Shown here: in pieces, positions 43,448 to 51,774 of the stretch
Numbering within the stretch: position 1 is the first letter of the stretch
Layout of the letters: each line of letters opens with the position of its first letter
Position numbers and translations under genes: made by a program
DNA from: Pseudomonadota bacterium
GTDB lineage: Bacteria > Pseudomonadota > Alphaproteobacteria > GCA-2731375
DNA: 51,774 nucleotides
Assembly (NCBI GenBank): GCA_027623205.1
Contig: JAQBYC010000019.1
Span: 1 to 51,774 of the forward strand
Direction of reading: 5' to 3'
Notes under the pieces: generated by a model
What the model was told of the DNA's origin: nothing
The model's database searches: none
Seen by the model: only the letters and a program-made list of their open reading frames with translations

Positions 43448-43730
43448 CAAAATCCTCAATACCCGCTCGTCTCTCTACCACCAGAGACCTAAAATGACGC
43501 CTCAATTTGAGTTCACGATAGTCGGACATGCCTAGCAAAGAGTAAAGATGCTCCTTGCAATCTATTATGTTTTCCGTTTTCACCATCGATCAACCGATCC
43601 CGGCCCTATGGTTTTCGCGCCGCCGCGTGCTAGCATCCCTTTTCGGACACGGCCCGGTATGGCTATAACTTGCCCGCCGAATGTGTTGCATATGATTTCG
43701 GATACCTGACTACCGGATGGGGGCTGGTGG

Positions 43731-44633
43731 ATGACAATGGGTAAAGCGGAAACCTCGCCACCGCCGTTCACCGTGATCGGTCCGGCCAGACAGTCGGTGC
43801 CCGTCGTCTTCGCCTCGCCCCATAGCGGCCAATATTATCCGGGCGATCTGATGGCCGCGACGACACTGCCGGAACTGTTGTTGCGCCGCACCGCCGACAA
43901 TTTTGTCGATCAATTGTTCGCCGCCGCGCCAGACCATGGCGCGCCTTTGTTAAGGGCCGCCTATGCCCGCGCCTACCTGGACCTGAACCGGGAACCGTGG
44001 GAACTGGATCCGCAGATGTTCGATGAAGTCCTGCCCAGCCATATCAACGCCACCTCGTTGCGGGTGGCGGGCGGTCTGGGCACCATCCCTCGATTGGCCG
44101 CGGACGGGCGTGATATATACCACCAAAAACTGGACTTCACCGAGGTGCGGCAACGGCTGAACCGGGTATATTTTCCCTACCATCATTCGCTGTCCCGGAT
44201 GATCGAAGATACCCAATTGGCATTTGGCTACTGCCTGTTGATCGATTGTCATTCCATGCCCTCGATGAGCGGCCTGGGGCCGGCCCACCACGGTGGCGAT
44301 CAGCGGGCTGATATAGTGCTGGGCGACCGTTTCGGCGCCACCTGCGCCCCGGAATTGACCGATTGTGTGCATCGCACCCTGTCCGGCCTTGGTTTCCGGG
44401 TGCGGCGCAACAACCCCTACGCGGGGGGGTTTACCACTTATCACTATGGCCGTCCGCGCACCGGCGTGCATGTCCTGCAGATCGAAATCAATCGGCGGCT
44501 ATACATGGACGAGGTGCAGGTCGTTCCTTTGCCCGGCATGGAACGCATCCGTCTGGCCATGACCGCGGCAATCGCCGCCGTTAGCCGCCTGCCCGCGGCG
44601 TATTTTGAAACCCTGGGTGCGGCAGCCGAATAA
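43731..44633 (+). CDS. N-formylglutamate amidohydrolase family protein
   Basis: A 300-residue enzyme of the HutG/FGase type: VVFASPHSGQYYPGD near the N-terminus supplies the zinc-site His, followed by the DHGAPLLRAAYARAYLDLNREPWELD block and a IDCHSMPSMSGLG segment with further metal ligands. The family hydrolyses N-formyl-glutamate or similar N-acyl amino acids. In alphaproteobacteria a gene of this type is often next to cpdR without other his-degradation genes, so the substrate is open. The 283 bases upstream (43448-43730) contain only the promoter region. Confidence 0.85.
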   Translation: MTMGKAETSPPPFTVIGPARQSVPVVFASPHSGQYYPGDLMAATTLPELLLRRTADNFVDQLFAAAPDHGAPLLRAAYARAYLDLNREPWELDPQMFDEVLPSHINATSLRVAGGLGTIPRLAADGRDIYHQKLDFTEVRQRLNRVYFPYHHSLSRMIEDTQLAFGYCLLIDCHSMPSMSGLGPAHHGGDQRADIVLGDRFGATCAPELTDCVHRTLSGLGFRVRRNNPYAGGFTTYHYGRPRTGVHVLQIEINRRLYMDEVQVVPLPGMERIRLAMTAAIAAVSRLPAAYFETLGAAAE

Positions 44634-44696
44634 TCAAACTGGCATGGTTCTTGCGACGCTCTGCATAAGGAAATGTCGCGGGGGCACGAGAGGGTC

Positions 44697-45374
44697 ATGG
44701 CAAGCAGACGGAACATTGTGCCGGCGTTGATGCTGGGTTTGGTGTTGTGGTGGCTGGCGCCGCCGCCGCCGGCTACGGCACGCAGCAAATCGCAAATGGC
44801 CGAAAATAGGCACGAAACCCTGTTGGACGGCACAACCGAAAGCCTTGATTGCCGCCGCATGGTGTCTGCGGCGGAAGCCCGCCACCGTATCCCCGCACAG
44901 ATGCTGGCCGCCATTTCACTGACGGAATCCGGGTACTGGCAGGCCGAGCCGGAGGCATTTGTTGCCTGGCCCTGGACCGTTTATGCCCTGGGCGCGGGGC
45001 GCCATTTTCCAAATCAGGCCGCTGCGGTCGCAGCCGTGCAGACTCTGTTGGCCCAGGGCGTGCGCAATATTGACGTGGGCTGCATGCAGGTCAACCTGCT
45101 CTACCATCCCAATGCCTTTGCCAACTTGGACGAGGCGCTGAACCCCGCCGCCAACATCGATTACGCGGCGCGATTGCTGCGGCGGTTGTTCCTGCGGCAC
45201 CATTCCTGGACCCAGGCAGTGGCGCATTACCATTCCGCCACCAAGGCGTTGAACAAACCCTATCGCCGCAAGGTCATGGATCAATGGCATAAGGAGCGAC
45301 GCCGGGCCGATAAGGAACGCCGGCAGGTGGTGCAGGCCGCCTATGAGCGCCGCAGGGCCGCCAGCCGGCGCTAG
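44697..45374 (+). CDS. Lytic transglycosylase (SLT domain)
   Basis: A 225-residue secreted protein: signal or anchor (about 6-28), then an SLT fold with catalytic Glu77 (ISLTESGYW), the QVNLLYHPNAF motif and NPAANIDYAARLL; an Arg-rich tail ends the protein (about 195-225). It cleaves peptidoglycan with formation of 1,6-anhydro-muramic ends. ATG 44697 has GAGAGG upstream; an earlier ATG at 44673 is possible. Confidence 0.87.
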   Translation: MASRRNIVPALMLGLVLWWLAPPPPATARSKSQMAENRHETLLDGTTESLDCRRMVSAAEARHRIPAQMLAAISLTESGYWQAEPEAFVAWPWTVYALGAGRHFPNQAAAVAAVQTLLAQGVRNIDVGCMQVNLLYHPNAFANLDEALNPAANIDYAARLLRRLFLRHHSWTQAVAHYHSATKALNKPYRRKVMDQWHKERRRADKERRQVVQAAYERRRAASRR

Positions 45375-45442
45375 CGCATCTTCGGCTTTCGCTGAACTAG
45401 ACCAGCCCGCCCCAGAGTCGGCTGCAAGCGGCCTGGCGCGGA

Positions 45443-45931
45443 TCACGTAATTTCGTCGATTTGCTCGATGCTTAGATTGCCCGGCACGACGGTGACGGGA
45501 ACCCGCATATTCGCGGACATGGGGCCGGCCAGGGCACTAACCAGGGGGCCGGGGCCATCTTTCTCAGCCGAGGCGCCCAGCACCAACAAGCGGATTTCCG
45601 GCTCGGCCTCCAGCAACGCCAATACTTCGTCCTGCTTGCGACCTTCGCGAATGGCGAATTCCGGCATAATGCCCGACCATTGACTGACCTCTTCGGCCAG
45701 GGTTTGCAGAACCTCCTCCGCTGCTTCCCGCGCTTCCTCGCGCATCAGGTTTTCCACCGCCACCCAATGCTGAAAGTCAGCCGGTTCGATAACGTATAGC
45801 AGAACCACGCCGCCGCCCGTGCGCGCCGCCCTGCGAAAGGCAAAGCGCAGGGCCAATCGACATTCGGGAGAATCGTCAACCACGCACATAAATTTCCGGC
45901 GCGTCAATTTGCCCTGTTGCAACTCTTCCAT
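45443..45931 (-). CDS. Universal stress protein (UspA family)
   Basis: A 162-residue protein with a UspA fold: FMCVVDDSPECRLALRFAF at the N-terminus, VVLLYVIEP strand, REGRKQDEVLAL and the C-terminal LVLGASAEKDGPGPLVSAL stretch. This last has a G-x-x-x-x-x-G-P loop close to the ATP-binding G-2x-G-9x-G(S/T) pattern but not exact. It converges on the lytic transglycosylase gene. Confidence 0.86.
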   Translation of the reverse strand: MEELQQGKLTRRKFMCVVDDSPECRLALRFAFRRAARTGGGVVLLYVIEPADFQHWVAVENLMREEAREAAEEVLQTLAEEVSQWSGIMPEFAIREGRKQDEVLALLEAEPEIRLLVLGASAEKDGPGPLVSALAGPMSANMRVPVTVVPGNLSIEQIDEIT

Positions 45932-46001
45932 GATTTCGCCCTCTTCATCACCAATATGGTGCCAGCACTGCGATGTAAGAGCAACCAGAATGCGGCGGCG
46001 A

Positions 46002-46979
46002 TCACTTCAGCAGGATGTTGGTGATTTCGCGCAGTTTTGTCCGGGCGCGCAACAAGTAGAAGCCCTGGGCGGCGAGATGGCTGGGCAGAAATTGGGAATC
46101 CGGGCTGCCATTCACCACCACAAAGGGCGATAATTCCGCCGTCAACCGCAGACTTTCCAACATATTGGCCCAGGCGTTGGTCAACTCCCGCTCGGCCAAA
46201 ACGTGGCCAAAATCCAGGCCCAATTCCCGGATAATCAGGTAGTAGGCATAGCTCTGCCCCTTGATGCCATAGAACACGTCGTCGCCACGGGTATCGATCA
46301 GGTCGCCCGCATGTTCGGCGATATGGCGGTCCAGATTGGCGGACGAAGCCCCCATGTCCAGGGCGAAACGGTCCAGGGTCGCGAGCAGATTGTCGGCCCG
46401 CTTTTCGAATACCGCCTTGCCGTCCGCCAGACGCTGACTATAGGCCCGCAGGGAACGGGCAGCCTTGCGATAGCGCGCTTCCGAAGTCGTGGTCGGGGCC
46501 AACGAGGTGGATAGATCAAAGACCCAGATATTGCCGGCATATTGCAACTGACCGGCGGCTTCCTGCAAATCCTCGTCGGTCTGGGAGGTGCCCCGTGTGC
46601 GGCCGATCTGGTCGGTCAGTTCAAAGGCAAATCGGGCCAGCGCGGAAACAATGCCCTGTTGAAAATTCGGCATATTGTCCAGAGCCGCCGGCGGCAGAAA
46701 GAAGGGGTCGTTGGCAACCCAGCGATTTTCGTCAACTTCCCGCTGGATCAAGGCAGCCGTCATGGCCACGGCGCGGCTGCCCCCTTCGGGCAAAATGGCG
46801 GCGGGTGTCTGATAGGCGGTATCGTCGTCGATGGTATGGGTGATCAACATGCCAACGGGATAGTAAAACAGCGCCGCAACCAACAAGGCCACGCCAATGC
46901 CGCCCGCCGTACGCAGGCGGTTGCCGCTGAAATTCGGCAGCAACTGCCGGGCCTGCCCCATCAACCGATCCGTTACCAT
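46002..46979 (-). CDS. DUF2333 family membrane protein
   Basis: A 325-residue protein with one N-terminal span (about 27-47), a periplasmic region containing TAALIQREVDENRWVANDPFF and the helix-rich remainder with a YGIKGQSYAYYLIIRELGLDF segment. This is the plan of DUF2333, found in many alphaproteobacteria; no function is known. It is followed by the UspA gene after 70 bases on the same strand, so the two may be co-transcribed. Confidence 0.85.
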   Translation of the reverse strand: MVTDRLMGQARQLLPNFSGNRLRTAGGIGVALLVAALFYYPVGMLITHTIDDDTAYQTPAAILPEGGSRAVAMTAALIQREVDENRWVANDPFFLPPAALDNMPNFQQGIVSALARFAFELTDQIGRTRGTSQTDEDLQEAAGQLQYAGNIWVFDLSTSLAPTTTSEARYRKAARSLRAYSQRLADGKAVFEKRADNLLATLDRFALDMGASSANLDRHIAEHAGDLIDTRGDDVFYGIKGQSYAYYLIIRELGLDFGHVLAERELTNAWANMLESLRLTAELSPFVVVNGSPDSQFLPSHLAAQGFYLLRARTKLREITNILLK

Positions 46980-47127
46980 GATAATGGTTCCCTGCTTTTA
47001 TCCGCACGCCTTAAAGCAACTATGTCGTCCTCACATAGTGGGCCCGGAGGCGGCGATCAACAGGACAAGCGCCCGGATAGTACGACCCGAAGTCCGGACG
47101 CTGGCGAAGCGCCGGCAATTTATCCGC

Positions 47128-47161
47128 CTATTTAGACCATTTTCGAGATCGATCTAAATAG
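47128..47161. repeat. Inverted repeat at the end of the PAS kinase gene
   Basis: CTATTTAGA (47128-47136) and TCTAAATAG (47153-47161) are perfect 9-bp inverted repeats around a 16-base loop. The right arm contains the kinase stop codon. There is no T-run, so it is a weak terminator candidate. The loop holds a 17-base sequence that also occurs at 53-69. Confidence 0.5.
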
Positions 47162-48689
47162 CAGACGGCAAGGTAATGCGAAAGGTGGAACCAAGCCCTG
47201 GCTTGCTTTCCACCGCGATGACGCCGCCTTGCAACTCCACCAGTTCCTTGCAGAGCTGCAGGCCCAGGCCGGTGCCCTTTTCACCTTCGGTGCCGGCGGT
47301 CGAGGCGCCGGTTTCGAATTCAAACAGTTTGCTCAGGCGTTCCGGCGATATGCCGATGCCACTGTCGCGAACGGCAATGATGATTTTACCATCCTGTCGG
47401 TTGGCCTCTACCCAGACGTCGCCGCCCTTCTTGGTGAATTTTATCGCATTGGCGACCAGATTGCGCAGTACGGTTTCGACCATCTGAGGGTCCGCCAGGG
47501 CCGTCAGCAGGGCGCTTTCCCGGCGTTCGGCGGTAATCTGTTTGTTGGCCGCTCCGGTGGCGTTGAAGGCCAACGCCTTGTCAATGGCGCTGGCCACATC
47601 AAAGGGGCGCGGCTCGCTTTGCAGCCCGCCCATTTGCAGGCGCGACCAAGCCAACAGGGTTTCGAGCAAGCCGTTGGCCTGGCGCGCGGACTCATGCATC
47701 ATTCCCGCATATTCAGCGATTTCTTCCGGGCGCAGGGTGGCGGCGTGATCGCTGAGAATTTCGGAAAAGCCGAGCAGGCTGTTGAATGGCGTGCGCAGGT
47801 CATGGGCGATGATGGAGAACAGGCGGTTTTTTTGCCCGTCGAGGCGCTCCAGTTCGTCCCGCTGTTTGGCGAGGTCCCGTTCCGCCCGCATATGCTGGCC
47901 AATGTCACAGGCAACGCCCGAAACACCTGTGATGGCGCCATTATCGTCGAACATTGGCGACATGCTCAAAGTTATCGAAATGGTATGGCCATCCTTGTGA
48001 GTGCGTTGCGCGACCTGCTGCAGTACCCGCTCGCCGCCTAACACCTTCCGCCATAAAGTTTCCTGGTTCTCGGCCTGTGCCGGATTGCCAGACAGCAACT
48101 GGAATGGCTGGCCGACCGCTTCCTCGGCCGCATAGCCGTAAAGCTGTTCCGCGCCTGCATTCCAGGACGTAATGATGCCCTTTGGCGAGAGGCTTAGTAT
48201 CGATGCTTCGGATGACGAGACAATCGCCGCCAATTCCTTGGTCGCGCGCTCCGCCTGTCGTTGGGCCGTGATATCCCGAGTGATGGAAATGCACCCTCCA
48301 TTGGGATGGCGAAAGCCCTTGATTTCCAGTATTCGCCCGTCGTGCAGGGCATGTTCGACGGCCATGTCCCCTGCGGCCACTTGTCCAAGCCGCTGGTTGG
48401 TCAACGCCTCGACCTCGCCTTCACCATAAAAGCCATTGGCCGCCAGATGCCTGATCAGGCCGCTGATTGGCATCCCGGCTTGTAACATTCCGGGTGGAAT
48501 CTGCAGAATTTCGACGCCGGTTTTGTTCCAGGCCGTCAGCCGAAAATCTTCATCGAAGACCATGACGCCCATGGGCAGGTAATCCAGGCTCTGTTCCAGG
48601 GTAACCGGCGGGTTAAAAGCCCTCGTGTCGCGCGGCGAATTGATGCCCTCGGCGATATTCTTGGCCGCTCCACCTGCCGAATGGTTCAT
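47154..48689 (-). CDS. Cytoplasmic PAS-PAS sensor histidine kinase
   Basis: A 511-residue soluble kinase: a first PAS-type region (about 30-140, LDYLPMGVMVFDEDFRLTAWN), a second PAS/PAC (about 150-268, with GISVSGVACDI-like end), a coiled linker, HisKA with His296 (FSIIAHDLRTP) and an ATPase domain (NLVANAIKFTKKGG, DSGIGISPE, GTGLGLQLCKELVE). No membrane span or partner regulator is adjacent. The first Cys-containing PAS could bind a cofactor, which cannot be judged here. Confidence 0.92.
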   Translation of the reverse strand: MNHSAGGAAKNIAEGINSPRDTRAFNPPVTLEQSLDYLPMGVMVFDEDFRLTAWNKTGVEILQIPPGMLQAGMPISGLIRHLAANGFYGEGEVEALTNQRLGQVAAGDMAVEHALHDGRILEIKGFRHPNGGCISITRDITAQRQAERATKELAAIVSSSEASILSLSPKGIITSWNAGAEQLYGYAAEEAVGQPFQLLSGNPAQAENQETLWRKVLGGERVLQQVAQRTHKDGHTISITLSMSPMFDDNGAITGVSGVACDIGQHMRAERDLAKQRDELERLDGQKNRLFSIIAHDLRTPFNSLLGFSEILSDHAATLRPEEIAEYAGMMHESARQANGLLETLLAWSRLQMGGLQSEPRPFDVASAIDKALAFNATGAANKQITAERRESALLTALADPQMVETVLRNLVANAIKFTKKGGDVWVEANRQDGKIIIAVRDSGIGISPERLSKLFEFETGASTAGTEGEKGTGLGLQLCKELVELQGGVIAVESKPGLGSTFRITLPSAI

Positions 48690-48940
48690 ATCATCATCCT
48701 AAATATCTTAGCCATGGTCCGGGCAGCCCAAACAGGATCAGGCCCTCTGCAATCCAAATGCATCACGATCGCACCTTGCCGAATTCTTAATATGCGGAAA
48801 GAATGGTTAACGAGTGGTTACCAAACGCCGGCCAATCGTAAAATCAAGGTTGGTTTGCTGCGGCCAAGATGATCGCGAATGTGGCGTGCGAACGGGCGCG
48901 TGAACTTCGTGAATGTCTCGGAACAGAAGGAAGGACGGCC

Positions 48941-49615
48941 ATGATTAAGGCCATTACCTGCATCAAACGAAAGCCCGGCATGACGGTCGAGGACTTTCAA
49001 GCCTATTGGCGAGGCGAACATGCGGCGGTGGTAACCCAACTGCCCAGTATTCGCCGCTACATTCAATCCCACGCCCTGTTGGGCGGCTACCGCAAGGGCG
49101 AATTGCCCTATGACGGCATAGCCGAAATCTGGGTCGATGACGTGGCTGCGCTGCGGACCATGGCGGGGACGGAAGCCTATGCGGCTGTGCAGGCCGACGA
49201 AGAGAATTTCATTGACCGGTCAAAAATGGCCCTGCTCCTGACCCAGGAGCATGTCATCAAGGACGGCCCCATTCCTGATGGCGCGGTGAAGAATATCGAA
49301 TTCGTACCGCGCAAAACGGGCATGGATGTGGCGGCCTTCCAGGCTTATTGGCGTGACGTCCACGGCCCCATCGCGGCAAGGATCGAGGTCATTCGCCGTT
49401 ATGTGCAAAGCCATGTCTTGTTGGGCGGCTATCGCGATGGCCGGGAACCGCCCATTGATGGCTGCGCCATCACCTGGTTCGATTCCGTGGCGGCGATGCG
49501 GCAGTCGGCGCAAAGCGAAGCCTATGACCGCACCCGCGAGGACGAACCGAATTTCTTGAATACAAAGACCGAAATCGACTTCATCATCACCACCGAACAC
49601 GTCATCGTGGCCTGA
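48941..49615 (+). CDS. Tandem EthD-domain protein
   Basis: A 224-residue protein made of two similar halves (about 1-110 and 112-224). Each begins with a K-R/K-P/T-G-M-x-V-x-x-F-x-x-Y-W-R motif and contains a H-A/G-x-x-x-x-x-x-x-x-I-R-R-Y-x-Q-S-H block, the ferredoxin-like EthD fold. Members accompany oxidative degradation of ethers, polyketide-like or aromatic compounds, often acting on reactive intermediates. ATG 48941 has an AAGGAAGGA ribosome site. It lies just upstream of the carboxyltransferase gene (22-base gap) and is likely co-transcribed with it. Confidence 0.88.
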   Translation: MIKAITCIKRKPGMTVEDFQAYWRGEHAAVVTQLPSIRRYIQSHALLGGYRKGELPYDGIAEIWVDDVAALRTMAGTEAYAAVQADEENFIDRSKMALLLTQEHVIKDGPIPDGAVKNIEFVPRKTGMDVAAFQAYWRDVHGPIAARIEVIRRYVQSHVLLGGYRDGREPPIDGCAITWFDSVAAMRQSAQSEAYDRTREDEPNFLNTKTEIDFIITTEHVIVA

Positions 49616-49637
49616 GCCAGGGGAGTGGCGAACCGTG

Positions 49638-51158
49638 ATGCGCAGGGATGTTGAAAAGATACGGCAGTTGCGGGCGGCGGTGCTGGATGCGGCCCGGCCG
49701 GAGGCGGTAGCGAAACGGCGCAAGACGGGCCATTGGACCGCGCGGGAGCAGCTCGACGGCTTCCTGGATCCCGGCAGTTTTGCCGAATATGGCGCCCTGT
49801 CGCGACCCGTGCGCGATGACATGCACGGCGCCGCCGACGGCTTGGTTATGGGCACCGGCCAGGTAGACGGCCAAGCCTGCGCCGTCATGGCCTATGACTA
49901 TACGGTCTACGCCGGCACCCAAAGCGTGATCAATCATAAAAAGCACGATCGTATATTCGAGCTGGCGGAACGTCTGCGCCTGCCCCTGATTTGCTGGCTG
50001 GAAGGTGGCGGCGCCCGGCCCCACGACCTGACCGCAGGCAGCGGCCTGGGTCTGGATCTGACGACCTTCATGGCCTTTGCCCGGCTATCGGGCCATGCGC
50101 CCCTGGTGGGCATCGTGACGGGACGCTGTTTCGCGGGCAATGCAAATTTGGCCGGTATGTGCGACGTCCTGATCGCCACCCCAAAGGCCAACATCGGCAT
50201 GGCAGGCCCGCCCCTGGTGGAAGCGGCCCTGGGCGAAAGCTTCACGCCGGAACAGATTGGACCCGTGGCTGTGCAGGAACCCAACGGCGTCATCGACCTG
50301 CTGGCGGCGGACGAAGGGGAAGCCATTGCCCTGGCAAAGCAATATCTGAGCTATTTTCGCCCTCCGTCCGGTACCCGGGAAGCCGCCTCATACGAGGCGC
50401 CGGACGGGGCCGCCCTGCGTGACCTGATCCCGGACAATCCGCGCCGGGCCTACAACGTGCGCAAGGTGATCGAGGGCATCGCCGATCTGGGTTCGGCGCT
50501 GGAATTGCGGGCCAAATTTGGCCGCGCCATCGTCACCTCGCTGGCGCGCATTGAAGGCCATCCGGTGGGCGTCATCGCCAATCAACCGATGTTTCTGGCC
50601 GGCGCCATCGACAGCCCGGCGTCAGACAAGGCGGCCCGTTTCATCCAACTTTGCGATGCCTATGATATCCCCATGCTGTTCCTATGCGATACGCCGGGCC
50701 TGATGGTTGGGCCGGAGATTGAGAAAACCGCCCTGGTCCGCCATTCGGGCCGTCTGTTGATCAACCTGGCCTCGGCCACGGTGCCCTTCATGACTGTCAT
50801 CCTGCGCAAGGCCTATGGTCTGGGCGGCTATGTCATGGGCATGCGCGGCCTTGATCCGGCCCTGTGCGTTGGCTGGCCAACGGCGGAATTCGGCGGCATG
50901 GGCCTGGAAGGCGCGGTCAACATCACCCACCGGGCCGAATTGGCGGCGGCGCCCGACGAAGCCGCACGGGCGGAGATCCATGCCCAGGCCACGGCCGAGC
51001 TGAAGCGCAGGAATACGGCGATCGAGATTGCCGCAAAGTTTGAGATCGATGATATAATCGATCCGGCGGATACCCGCTATTTTCTGGCCCGGACGCTGCA
51101 AGCCATGCCAACACCGCCCGTCCGAAACGGGCGGAAAAGAGCCATCGACGCCTGGTGA
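49638..51158 (+). CDS. Acyl-CoA carboxylase carboxyltransferase subunit
   Basis: A 506-residue protein of the propionyl/methylcrotonyl-CoA carboxylase beta type: N-terminal carboxyltransferase half with LICWLEGGGARPHD and CFAGNANLAGMCD oxyanion-hole Gly loops, and the C-terminal half with PMLFLCDTPGLMVGPEIEKT and RKAYGLGGYVMG. There is no biotin carboxylase or biotin carrier domain, so partners must be encoded elsewhere. The substrate cannot be told from sequence alone. It is between the EthD gene and the TauD-type dioxygenase. Confidence 0.88.
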   Translation: MRRDVEKIRQLRAAVLDAARPEAVAKRRKTGHWTAREQLDGFLDPGSFAEYGALSRPVRDDMHGAADGLVMGTGQVDGQACAVMAYDYTVYAGTQSVINHKKHDRIFELAERLRLPLICWLEGGGARPHDLTAGSGLGLDLTTFMAFARLSGHAPLVGIVTGRCFAGNANLAGMCDVLIATPKANIGMAGPPLVEAALGESFTPEQIGPVAVQEPNGVIDLLAADEGEAIALAKQYLSYFRPPSGTREAASYEAPDGAALRDLIPDNPRRAYNVRKVIEGIADLGSALELRAKFGRAIVTSLARIEGHPVGVIANQPMFLAGAIDSPASDKAARFIQLCDAYDIPMLFLCDTPGLMVGPEIEKTALVRHSGRLLINLASATVPFMTVILRKAYGLGGYVMGMRGLDPALCVGWPTAEFGGMGLEGAVNITHRAELAAAPDEAARAEIHAQATAELKRRNTAIEIAAKFEIDDIIDPADTRYFLARTLQAMPTPPVRNGRKRAIDAW

Positions 51159-51186
51159 GAAACCAATAGCCTATGAGGATCAGGTC

Positions 51187-51774
51187 ATGAGCATTACCTT
51201 TCGGCCCATCAATGCGGCCATTGGCTTCGCCGCCGAAGTGTCTGGTATCGATCTGCGGCAGCCCTTGGACCACGGCGGCTTTCTGCCGATCCGCGATGGC
51301 CTGGATCAATATGCCGTACTGGTTTTCCATGACCAGGATCTGGATGAAGAAAGCCAGATTGCATTTTCCCGCCATTTTGGCGAGCTGGAAATCTCGATCC
51401 GCCGCCACCGGCCCCGAGCTGTTGCCCATGATGAAATCTCGGACATCACCAATGTGGCCCCGGATGGCAGCATCTACCCCATGGATAGCGAACATATGTC
51501 CTATAATCTGGGCAATCAGCTCTGGCATGCGGATTCATCCTTCAAGAAGGTACCCGCCCTGGTCTCGCTGTTGCATGCCCGCGAAGTCCCGCCCCAGGGC
51601 GGCGCGACCGAGTTCGCCGATCAGCGCGCGGCCTGGGATGCGCTTTCAGCGGAGATGCAGGCCCGGATCGACGGCATGGTCGGTGAGCACAGCCTGGCCC
51701 ATTCCCGCGCGGCCATGGGCTATGACGCCAAGGAGAAATTTCTGGCTGCGGAAAAGGCGGAAGTACCGCCCGTG
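51187..51774 (+). CDS. TauD/TfdA-family 2-oxoglutarate dioxygenase, cut by window end
   Basis: The first 196 residues of an Fe(II)/2-oxoglutarate dioxygenase. The HxD iron motif is seen at His114/Asp116 (WHADSSF), preceded by the DLDEESQIAFSRHFGELE segment and followed by the GGATEFAD motif typical of TauD/TfdA. The distal His and the 2-oxoglutarate Arg lie beyond the window. The start at 51187 has a GAGGAT ribosome site 28 bases after the carboxyltransferase stop, so the three plus-strand genes appear to form one transcript, probably for breakdown of an aromatic, sulfonate or aryloxy compound. Confidence 0.9.
   Translation, partial: MSITFRPINAAIGFAAEVSGIDLRQPLDHGGFLPIRDGLDQYAVLVFHDQDLDEESQIAFSRHFGELEISIRRHRPRAVAHDEISDITNVAPDGSIYPMDSEHMSYNLGNQLWHADSSFKKVPALVSLLHAREVPPQGGATEFADQRAAWDALSAEMQARIDGMVGEHSLAHSRAAMGYDAKEKFLAAEKAEVPPV

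Overview
The window looks like an alphaproteobacterial chromosome, most likely Rhodospirillales-like. The evidence is the core block mreBCD-mrdA-rodA, ilvI-ilvH-ilvC, miaA/serB, a Do-type protease, DUF2065-hflC-hflK, mrp and a CpdR-type regulator, all with proteobacterial motifs. This placement is inference from gene content and protein style; no rRNA or tRNA gene was seen.

Positions 1 to about 26126 form an accessory copper/heavy-metal and redox island. Its left part (106-6861, minus strand) reads from a small Cys-containing secreted protein into a Tat-exported multicopper oxidase with a Met-rich loop, a cytochrome c with an odd C-terminal domain, a 46-residue membrane protein, a C-terminal dsbE fragment, a TlpA/ResA-like thioredoxin, a small membrane protein, a TVP38/DedA-type protein, a SCO1-type copper chaperone and an Asp-box (BNR) protein. 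The next minus-strand group (7151-11037) holds a methyltransferase, another small secreted protein, a YVTN beta-propeller, a lone Rieske protein, DsbE and an internally deleted ccdA. Plus-strand genes from 11430 encode a membrane-anchored cytochrome c and a SHOCT protein. They follow a CueR/HmrR-like operator (19-bp spacer, split dyad). A second such operator lies in front of a CBS-BON gene. From 12369 to 16712 the island is visibly decayed: a carboxymuconolactone decarboxylase pseudogene, a YVTN fragment, and truncated hflC and prs genes fused head to head. A HtrA protease and a two-component system follow (16757-20003). Divergent from them is the copper export block: a Met/Gly-repeat secreted protein, a degraded SHOCT-like gene, a YHS protein, a DUF5676 protein, a CopA-type P1B ATPase, two small membrane proteins and an ICMT-like methyltransferase.

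The island ends in a 418-bp internally deleted IS6-family element whose right inverted repeat stops two bases from the rodA stop codon. A second, different IS6-family remnant lies at 6967-7150. Both suggest IS6-driven assembly and deletion.

From 26129 on the sequence is ordinary core genome: the rod-shape/elongasome operon, branched-chain amino acid synthesis with a candidate leader-attenuator, tRNA modification, serine synthesis, periplasmic proteolysis and HflKC membrane quality control, Fe-S cluster carrier, CpdR, N-formylglutamate amidohydrolase-like protein, a lytic transglycosylase, UspA, DUF2333, a PAS histidine kinase, and at the right edge a catabolic-looking set (tandem EthD protein, biotin-dependent carboxyltransferase subunit, TauD-type dioxygenase cut by the window end).

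Working model (inference): the two-component system and an unseen MerR-type regulator sense copper. CopA exports Cu(I). The multicopper oxidase, Met-rich proteins, SCO, thioredoxin-like proteins and cytochromes handle copper and thiols in the periplasm. The combination of multicopper oxidase, c-type cytochromes, a lone Rieske protein and propeller proteins is the part that could hide an undescribed electron-transfer arrangement. Family names were assigned by eye from motifs, without a database search.
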